Below, in pieces: positions 58,259-64,000 of a DNA stretch of 64,000 bases (its first letter is position 1; every line of letters starts with the position of its first letter). The notes under the pieces are model-generated. The model searched no databases and was not told where the DNA came from. It was given only the letters and a program-made list of their open reading frames with translations. The DNA lies in contig JAFAFE010000005.1 in assembly GCA_023423655.1 (NCBI GenBank), positions 704,566 to 768,565 of the forward strand, in the 5' to 3' direction. This stretch comes from Pseudomonadota bacterium (GTDB taxonomy: Bacteria; Pseudomonadota; Alphaproteobacteria; Sphingomonadales; Sphingomonadaceae). Position numbers and translations under genes: made by a program.

Positions 58259-60565
58259 CTAGCGCGGCAGCTTATAGGCTTTCACATAATCGCCCGCTTT
58301 GGTGCCGACCGATCCGTGGCCGCCCGCGACGATCAGCACATATTGTTCGCCGCCTTCTTTATAGCTCATCGGGGTCGATTGGCCGCCTGCGGGGAGCCGT
58401 GCCTGCCAGAGCTGTTTCCCCGTGGTGAGGTCATATGCGCGCAGATAATTATCGACTGCCGCGCCCAGAAAAACGACGCCGCCGCGCGTAATCATCGGCC
58501 CGCCAATACCCGGCACCCCGACCTTGAAGGGGAGCGGCAGCGGCGTCATATCGCGCACGGTGCCGTTGCGGTGCATATAGGCAATCTTGCCGGTGCGCAG
58601 GTCCGCGCCCGCAATATAGCCCCAAGGCGGCGCTTGGCACGGCACGCCGAGCGGCGACAGGAACGGCCCCATCACCACCGCATAAGGTGCACCGTCATTG
58701 CGGTTCAGCCCTTGCTCGCTACCCTTTTCGCCTTGCTTGACCGGTGGTACGTCGGCGGCGGGAACAAGCCGCGAGGTGAAGGCAAGATAGGTCGGCATCC
58801 CGAACATCACTTGCCGTTCGGGATCCACCGCAACCCCGCCCCAGTTAAACACCCCGAAATTGCCGGGATAGACCAGCGTGCCTTGCAAGGAAGGCGGCGT
58901 ATAGCGGCCTTCATAGCGGAGTTGCTGGAACTGGATGCGGCAGGCAAGCTGGTCGAACATGGTAATGCCCCACATATTCTTGCCGGTGAGTTTGGGCGGG
59001 TTGAAGCTCAACGCCGAAGATGGCTGGGTCGGGGCCGTATGGTCTTCGGGGATAGCCCCGCCGGGCGCCGGCCGTTCGGTGACAGGCAGCACAGGCTCGC
59101 CCGTGCGGCGGTCCAGCACATAAATATCGCCCTGCTTGGTCGGGCCGACCAGTGCCGGAACCACGCCATTTTTGGTGGTGATGTCGACGAGCGACGGCTG
59201 GGCAGGAACATCCATATCCCACAGATCATGATGCACGGTTTGCCGCACCCAGCGCGCTTGGCCGGTATTCAGATCGAGCGCGGTAATCGAGGAGGCATAT
59301 TTCTCCACGTTTGCGCTGCGCCCCATGCCAAGCTGGTCGGGTGTCGCATTGCCCAAGGGCACATAGACAAGCCCCAACGCTTCATCCGCGCTGGGGGTCG
59401 ACCACATATTGGGCGAATTTTTGGTATAGGTCTGCCCTTCGCCGATCGGCGCGGTCTGGTCGGGATTGCCCGCATCCCAATTCCACACAAGCGCGCCGGT
59501 CTGCACATCGAAAGCGCGGATAACGCCCGACGGTTCATCGACCGAATAATTGTCATTGACCGCGCCGCCGACAATGATCTTGTTCGCGACAATGAGCGGG
59601 GCGGATGTCGAATAATAATAGCCGGGCTTGGGATAGGGCATCCCTTTATAAAGGTCGAGCGTGCCCGCATCGGCAAAGCCGGGGCAAATCTCGCCGGTCG
59701 CGGCATCAAGCGCGATCAACCGCGCGTCGGCGGTCGGCAGATAGACGCGTTCAGCACAGGGCTGCCCCGCCGCAACGCTCGCATCCTTATAATAGGATAC
59801 GCCGCGACAGGTTTGATGCTGGCGCGCGGCCTCCATTCCGGACTTGGCATCAAAGCGCCATTTTTCCTTGCCCGTCGCCGCATCGAGCGCAATCGCCAGA
59901 TTATGCGGGGTGCAAAGATAGAGGGTCGAGCCGATCTTGAGCGGCGTCACCTGATAGGTGGTTTCGCCCACATCATCGGGGCCACGTATATCGCCGGTGC
60001 GATATGTCCATGCCTCTTTAAGCGCGGCGACATTGGCGGGGGTAATCCGGTCAAGCGGCGAATAGCGGTCACCAAAGGGGGTGCGCCCGTAAAAATGCCA
60101 TTCGCCCGCCGGAAAATTATCGCCCGGATTGGCCGCCGCCAGCTTTTGCGTGCCGAGCTTGCCATCGAGATTATAGGGGTCATTGACCATCGAAATGCCT
60201 GCGACAATGATCGCGGCAAGGACGGCGGCAAGGAGCGGCGGCTTACCGCTTTTGCCCTGTAACCGGCGGGTGATGAAAGGGAGGAGCAGCCAGATGCCAA
60301 GGACGATAATCACGCCGCCACGCGGGCCGAGCGACCACCAGTCAAACCCGGCTTCCCACAGCGCCCAGACGAGCGTGCCATAAACGAGTGCGGCATAAAT
60401 CCACAGTGCCGCCATGCGTTGTCGCCACAAGGACCAAGCGGTCGCGAGGAATAAAAGCCCCGCAATGCTATAGTAAAAACTGCCGCCCAGCGCCGCGAGC
60501 CACAGGCCGCCTGCGCCCACGCAGAGGCCGATCAGACCCAACAGGATTGCGGTTATTTTCCCCAT
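58259..60565 (-). CDS. gcd: Membrane-bound PQQ-dependent glucose/quinate dehydrogenase
   Basis: 768 residues, close to the usual 790-800. The N-terminal 140 residues contain five membrane helices, then an eight-blade beta-propeller in the periplasm. Marks: GEWHFYGRTPFGDRYSPLDRI, YLCTPHNLAIALDAATGKEKW, the PQQ-contact segment VCRGVSYYKD-like TCRGVSYYKDASV, IVGGAVNDNYSVDEPSGVIRAFD, VWNWDAGNPDQTAPI and SFNPPKLTGKNMWGIT. Oxidises glucose or a cyclic polyol and feeds ubiquinone. ATG 60565 has GGGAGG upstream. No pqq synthesis gene is in view. Confidence 0.94.
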   Translation of the reverse strand: MGKITAILLGLIGLCVGAGGLWLAALGGSFYYSIAGLLFLATAWSLWRQRMAALWIYAALVYGTLVWALWEAGFDWWSLGPRGGVIIVLGIWLLLPFITRRLQGKSGKPPLLAAVLAAIIVAGISMVNDPYNLDGKLGTQKLAAANPGDNFPAGEWHFYGRTPFGDRYSPLDRITPANVAALKEAWTYRTGDIRGPDDVGETTYQVTPLKIGSTLYLCTPHNLAIALDAATGKEKWRFDAKSGMEAARQHQTCRGVSYYKDASVAAGQPCAERVYLPTADARLIALDAATGEICPGFADAGTLDLYKGMPYPKPGYYYSTSAPLIVANKIIVGGAVNDNYSVDEPSGVIRAFDVQTGALVWNWDAGNPDQTAPIGEGQTYTKNSPNMWSTPSADEALGLVYVPLGNATPDQLGMGRSANVEKYASSITALDLNTGQARWVRQTVHHDLWDMDVPAQPSLVDITTKNGVVPALVGPTKQGDIYVLDRRTGEPVLPVTERPAPGGAIPEDHTAPTQPSSALSFNPPKLTGKNMWGITMFDQLACRIQFQQLRYEGRYTPPSLQGTLVYPGNFGVFNWGGVAVDPERQVMFGMPTYLAFTSRLVPAADVPPVKQGEKGSEQGLNRNDGAPYAVVMGPFLSPLGVPCQAPPWGYIAGADLRTGKIAYMHRNGTVRDMTPLPLPFKVGVPGIGGPMITRGGVVFLGAAVDNYLRAYDLTTGKQLWQARLPAGGQSTPMSYKEGGEQYVLIVAGGHGSVGTKAGDYVKAYKLPR

Positions 60566-60709
60566 GATCGCCTCCCGATCTTCATCGGCCATGCGGGCTG
60601 TCCCGAACGGCGCGATGAAGGGCTAACCCCCGAAAGCGGGTTTTTGTTCCTGAAACGACAGGAGGGTGGCGCAGGAAAGGTCATTTGACGCGGGCGGTTA
60701 TTCGGGCGG

Positions 60710-62329
60710 TTATTCGACCGGTTCCACTTCGGCCGCGACCGCAGGTACCGGCTGAAAATCGCGCACAAAGCGTTCGAGCAGTCGCACGCCCCAGCCCGCC
60801 GAGCCCTTGTCGGTCCAGCCCATATTGGCCATGTCGATATGCGCCCAAGGCGTCGTCGGGGCGACAAATTCGCCGATGAAATGCGCACCAATCCCTGCGC
60901 CCGCGCCCGATCCGCCGCCATTTTTCATGTCGGCATAGGTGGATTTAAGGTCGGTGGCGTAGCTCGGATGGAGCGGCAAGCGCCACACATCTTCACCGGT
61001 CGCCTTGCCCGCTGCATCAATTTGCGCCGCAAGCGCATCATGGCGCGAGAATAGCCCCGCATATTCGCCGCCCAAGGCCGTGCCGACCGCGCCGGTCAAG
61101 GTCGCGACATCGACCACCGCCGCCGGTTTCAACCGCGCTTCGGCGTAAGAGAGCGCGTCGGCCAGCACCAACCGCCCTTCGGCATCGGTCGAGACAATCT
61201 CGATGGTCTTGCCGTTCATCGCGCGCAAAATGTCGCCGGGACGCACCGCGAGGCCGCCCGGCATATTTTCCGCCAGCGCCGACACCGCAATCACATCCAC
61301 CGGTGCGCGCGCTTCGGCCAAGGCCAGCACCGCGCCGGTCACGCTCGCCGCGCCCGACATATCGAATTTCATATTGCCCATATTGGTGCCGGGCTTGAGG
61401 CTGATGCCGCCGCTGTCAAAGGTGATGCCCTTGCCCGCCAGCACAACGGATCCACCGGCAGGCGCACCGCTCCCACGATATTTGACGATGAGCATACGCG
61501 GCCCGCGATCCGATCCGCGCCCGACGCCAAGGATCGAGCCCATGCCAAGTTTTTGCATGGCCGCGGGGTCGAGCACCTCGATGCTGACACCGGGCAAACC
61601 GGCAAAAGCCGCGCGGGTGCGCTCGACAAAGGTTTCGGGGTAGATGACATTGGCCGGTTCGTTGGAAATGTCGCGGGTCCACGCCATTGCGCGGGCAAGT
61701 GCTTTGCCGCGCTGGGCATAAAGGCTGCGCACATTTTGCGCGGCATCGGACACGAGTGTGACCGGACCATAAGACGCTGCCCCGCTGTCCTTGCTGCGGT
61801 AAAGATCGGCGCGATATTCGCCCATGCCAAAGCCGCTGGCAAAATCGCTCGCCTGGTCTGCGGGGAGGCCGTGGGTCAGCAGGGCGACCGCGCCTTTATC
61901 TTTGGCGATGGCTTGGGCGGCCTTGATCCCCGCCGATTGCAGCGCGCTGCTGTCCGGCTTTTTGCCAAGTCCGACGATATAGATGCGGTCCCATGCGCCG
62001 AGCCCGCGCAAGGAAAGTTCGGCCCCTTTGCCATATTTATAGTCTGCGCTGGCGAGCGCGCGGGCAATCGCGTCCTTGGTCGCGGCATCAAGGCCGGTGG
62101 CGCGAGCATCAAGCTCTGCGGCACTGGCGAGCGGGAGAACCAGCGTGCCGCCATTGGCGGCAAGCCGGTCGGCAAAGGCGATGTCGCTAATCTTTTGCGC
62201 AGCCGCCGCGTGCGGCAAGCCTGCCGTGGCCACCCGATCCGCGCGGGATGATGCTGCCGTTTGGGCCTGTGCCGGCATAGCGGTGAGCGCCAGAAGCGGC
62301 AAAGCGGACAAAAGCGAACGGCGGATCAT
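60710..62329 (-). CDS. Exported leucyl aminopeptidase (M17 family)
   Basis: 539 residues. The N-terminus MIRRSLLSALPLLALTAMPA followed by QAQ is a signal peptide, unusual for M17 enzymes, which are mostly cytosolic. The C-terminal catalytic domain has the metal site VVLAGKGITFDSGGISLKP, MKFDMSGAASVTGAVLALAE, and IEIVSTDAEGRLVLADALSYAE. The N-terminal half is poorly conserved. It should release N-terminal amino acids from peptides in the periplasm. ATG 62329 has AGGAGA seven bases upstream. Longer upstream frames are not supported. Confidence 0.94.
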   Translation of the reverse strand: MIRRSLLSALPLLALTAMPAQAQTAASSRADRVATAGLPHAAAAQKISDIAFADRLAANGGTLVLPLASAAELDARATGLDAATKDAIARALASADYKYGKGAELSLRGLGAWDRIYIVGLGKKPDSSALQSAGIKAAQAIAKDKGAVALLTHGLPADQASDFASGFGMGEYRADLYRSKDSGAASYGPVTLVSDAAQNVRSLYAQRGKALARAMAWTRDISNEPANVIYPETFVERTRAAFAGLPGVSIEVLDPAAMQKLGMGSILGVGRGSDRGPRMLIVKYRGSGAPAGGSVVLAGKGITFDSGGISLKPGTNMGNMKFDMSGAASVTGAVLALAEARAPVDVIAVSALAENMPGGLAVRPGDILRAMNGKTIEIVSTDAEGRLVLADALSYAEARLKPAAVVDVATLTGAVGTALGGEYAGLFSRHDALAAQIDAAGKATGEDVWRLPLHPSYATDLKSTYADMKNGGGSGAGAGIGAHFIGEFVAPTTPWAHIDMANMGWTDKGSAGWGVRLLERFVRDFQPVPAVAAEVEPVE

Positions 62330-63056
62330 AATCTCTCCTGAAGATGGCTGATGGATGTAATAGTTCCGGTGATAGCGCGGGTGATGCCGAGATTTAAGCG
62401 GCGCGGCGAAGAAAACATTGTTCCCTCCGATTTGGTACTCCGTGGCGCGGTGCATGGTATCCGCGGGGCGGCGTTCCGACCGCCGCACCACAATATCTTG
62501 TGCTTGGTCACGCGAAACAGACGAACGGCTGATTTGAGCCGAAAACACCCCCTTAACTTCGCAAAGTTCGGGCAAATCGCCATATTTTCGATCCACAATA
62601 TATGGTGTGCAGCACGGCGCGGTGGCAGGGCGCGGCGGCACGGCACGGATTCCCGGGCGGACAGACGATAATGATGATCGGACATGGGCTTTCCTTTGCC
62701 CGTCAGCGTGGAAAACGCGGCATGTGTAGGACAGCAGAAAGTGGAATGATGGGAGGCGGCGCAATGGTGCGCCTAGGGTTGGCCGTTGTAAACGCAAAGC
62801 CTGTAAACGCACAGCCGTGACGACATGGTTAGCGCGTCGACGATATTGGGGGAATCTCTGCCTACGCCGCCAAACTGACCCACTCCTATCGTCATTGCGA
62901 GCCGCGAAGCGGCGCGGCAATCCAGAAGCAGCCCCACGCAACACTGGATTGCCGCGCGCCTACGGCGCTCGCAATGACGGATGTTGGGGGAATGTGTTGG
63001 AGAAAACGCAAAAGTCTGAATTCCGACAAGAATAAAGTCGGAACGACTCCAAAAAC
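62330..63056. other. Gene-free stretch between the M17 gene and the rrn operon
   Basis: No supported ORF. It contains short direct repeats GTAAACGCAAAGCC/GTAAACGCACAGCC near 62789-62816, a family-D element at 62890-62979, and a 7-bp hairpin TTCCGAC/GTCGGAA at 63021-63043. The M17 promoter should lie near 62340-62400. Confidence 0.5.
62890..62979. repeat. CGTCATTGCGAG-type inverted repeat (copy 3)
   Basis: CGTCATTGCGAG and CTCGCAATGACG ends, with AATCCAGAAGCAGCC and the partner CACTGGATTGCC inside. It lies downstream of the rrn terminator. Confidence 0.9.
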
Positions 63057-63083
63057 AAAAAACCGCCAGCGTAAAACTGACGG
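63057..63083 (-). terminator. Terminator of the rrn operon after tRNA-fMet
   Basis: On the minus strand CCGTCAG pairs with CTGGCGG through seven pairs (one G-U) with a seven-base loop, then six T residues. It lies 19 bp after the tRNA. Confidence 0.88.
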
Positions 63084-63101
63084 CGTTTCAATTGTCTAGA
63101 T

Positions 63102-63275
<174 letters not shown>

Positions 63276-63308
63276 ATTTTCTGCCATTCCAAAGGACAGC
63301 AGAAACAC

Positions 63309-63336
63309 AAAAAAGGCCGACCGGTTAAGGTCAGCC
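63309..63336 (-). terminator. Terminator-like hairpin between 5S rRNA and tRNA-fMet
   Basis: On the minus strand GGCTGACC pairs with GGTCGGCC (one G-U), with a six-base loop, followed by six T residues. It lies downstream of 5S and upstream of the tRNA. Confidence 0.85.
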
Positions 63337-63424
63337 CTTCTAGTCATCCCGAACCCATGGTTCAGAACAACTTTGACTGTGAATGGGTTTATACCCCCGC
63401 GTTCCTCATATGCACCGGCTTTAA

Positions 63425-63539
63425 TGCCTGGCGACGACCTACTCTTCCAACGCTTAAGCGGTAGTACCATCGGCGCAGTCAGGTTTCACGGCCGAGTTCG
63501 GGATGGGATCGGGTGGGTCACTGACGCTATGGCCACCAA
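63425..63539 (-). rRNA. 5S ribosomal RNA
   Basis: About 115 nt. The minus strand begins TTGGTGGCCATAGCG, has the conserved loop CCCGATCCCATCCCGAACTC, then GGTACTACC, and ends GTAGGTCGTCGCCAGGCAT, pairing with the start. Ends are approximate to a few bases. Confidence 0.95.
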
Positions 63540-63694
63540 GCAATAAAGCAGGTGCATATCAGTTAGCGGGTTTAATCGATGCGATGGATCACATGGTGTG
63601 ATCATCTAACCATTATCGGGCTGCGATTTGAATATTCATCACCGCCGACACTTCTGTTTGACCAGAATTGTCATTGATGGTGGGACTTCAAACG
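63540..63694 (-). other. 23S-5S internal transcribed spacer
   Basis: About 150 nt between the rRNAs. It contains complementary segments, such as GATCACACCATGTGATCC at 63587-63604, able to form the processing stem. No gene. Confidence 0.7.

Positions 63695-64000
<306 letters not shown>

Noticed and set aside
58253..60262. Open frame of 669 codons on the plus strand across gcd
   Set aside because: Antisense to a gene with clear PQQ-dehydrogenase motifs; the product is Arg/Gly/His-rich without any domain.
62602..62820. 72-codon plus-strand ORF upstream of the rrn operon
   Set aside because: No RBS, no recognisable features and overlap with short direct repeats; chance ORF is likely.
60710..62944. 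Long 744-codon version of the M17 gene
   Set aside because: The segment before ATG 62329 has no conserved features, runs into a repeat, and would bury a clear signal peptide and RBS.

Overview
The window looks like chromosomal DNA of a GC-rich alphaproteobacterium of the order Sphingomonadales (Sphingopyxis or Sphingorhabdus type). The evidence is the short SufD, the suf gene order with a DUF559 gene behind sufB, the scoA-DUF5076-HAD-HAD-scoB cluster, the number of GC-rich palindromic intergenic repeats, and an rrn operon ending in tRNA-fMet. The genus is inferred, not proven. I see no prophage, plasmid backbone, CRISPR array or classical insertion sequence.

Layout. 1-6.5 kb: suf iron-sulfur operon, sufB (5' truncated)-DUF559-unknown-sufC-sufD-sufS-sufT-like-sufA-like, broken up by palindromic elements. 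6.5-10.4 kb: a lipoprotein subtilase autotransporter and a cytochrome P450. 10.6-12.8 kb: a Tyr/Gly-rich lipoprotein, then about 1.1 kb of repeats, hairpins and a tiny ORF with an extreme ribosome binding site. 12.8-15.7 kb: two tandem dicarboxylate/amino-acid:cation symporters. 16.3-18.2 kb: two unrecognised exported proteins. 18.3-18.4 kb: signs of an orphan minus-strand transcript. 18.6-23.4 kb: pyrD, ggt and an acyl-CoA synthetase. 23.6-26.3 kb: a lipoprotein, gloB-gloA and a SIMPL protein. 26.8-32.1 kb: a minus-strand operon leuC-vapB-vapC-leuD-quinone reductase-hydrolase-TPR, with the toxin-antitoxin pair lying between the two isopropylmalate isomerase subunits. 32.3-36 kb: a second SIMPL lipoprotein, a UPF0016 cation transporter and a 719-residue orphan protein. 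36-39.7 kb: succinyl-CoA:3-ketoacid CoA-transferase subunits separated by two HAD lipoproteins and DUF5076. 40-44.8 kb: stress genes (universal stress protein, YflT-like protein, NTF2-like protein, ahpC, ahpF). 44.9-51 kb: proA, DUF3667, PhoD-like phosphatase, a second DUF559 gene and a patatin. 51.2-54.8 kb: a coupled DUF4173-response regulator-histidine kinase operon. 54.9-62.3 kb: aldehyde dehydrogenase, GNAT, CDP-alcohol phosphotransferase, PQQ glucose dehydrogenase and an exported M17 aminopeptidase. 63-64 kb: the 3' end of an rrn operon on the minus strand.

The most distinctive feature is the density of palindromic elements. At least six families occur, and several touch genes directly. 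One pair forms both ends of the DUF559 reading frame inside the suf operon, and another appears to supply the sufD ribosome binding site. Other points worth a second look are vapBC inside leuCD, the 18-codon ORF with a 14-nt anti-SD match, the orphan minus-strand terminator at 18.3 kb, the 719-residue orphan protein and the duplicated 5' end of tRNA-fMet. All functional calls come from reading motifs by eye; no database search was run.
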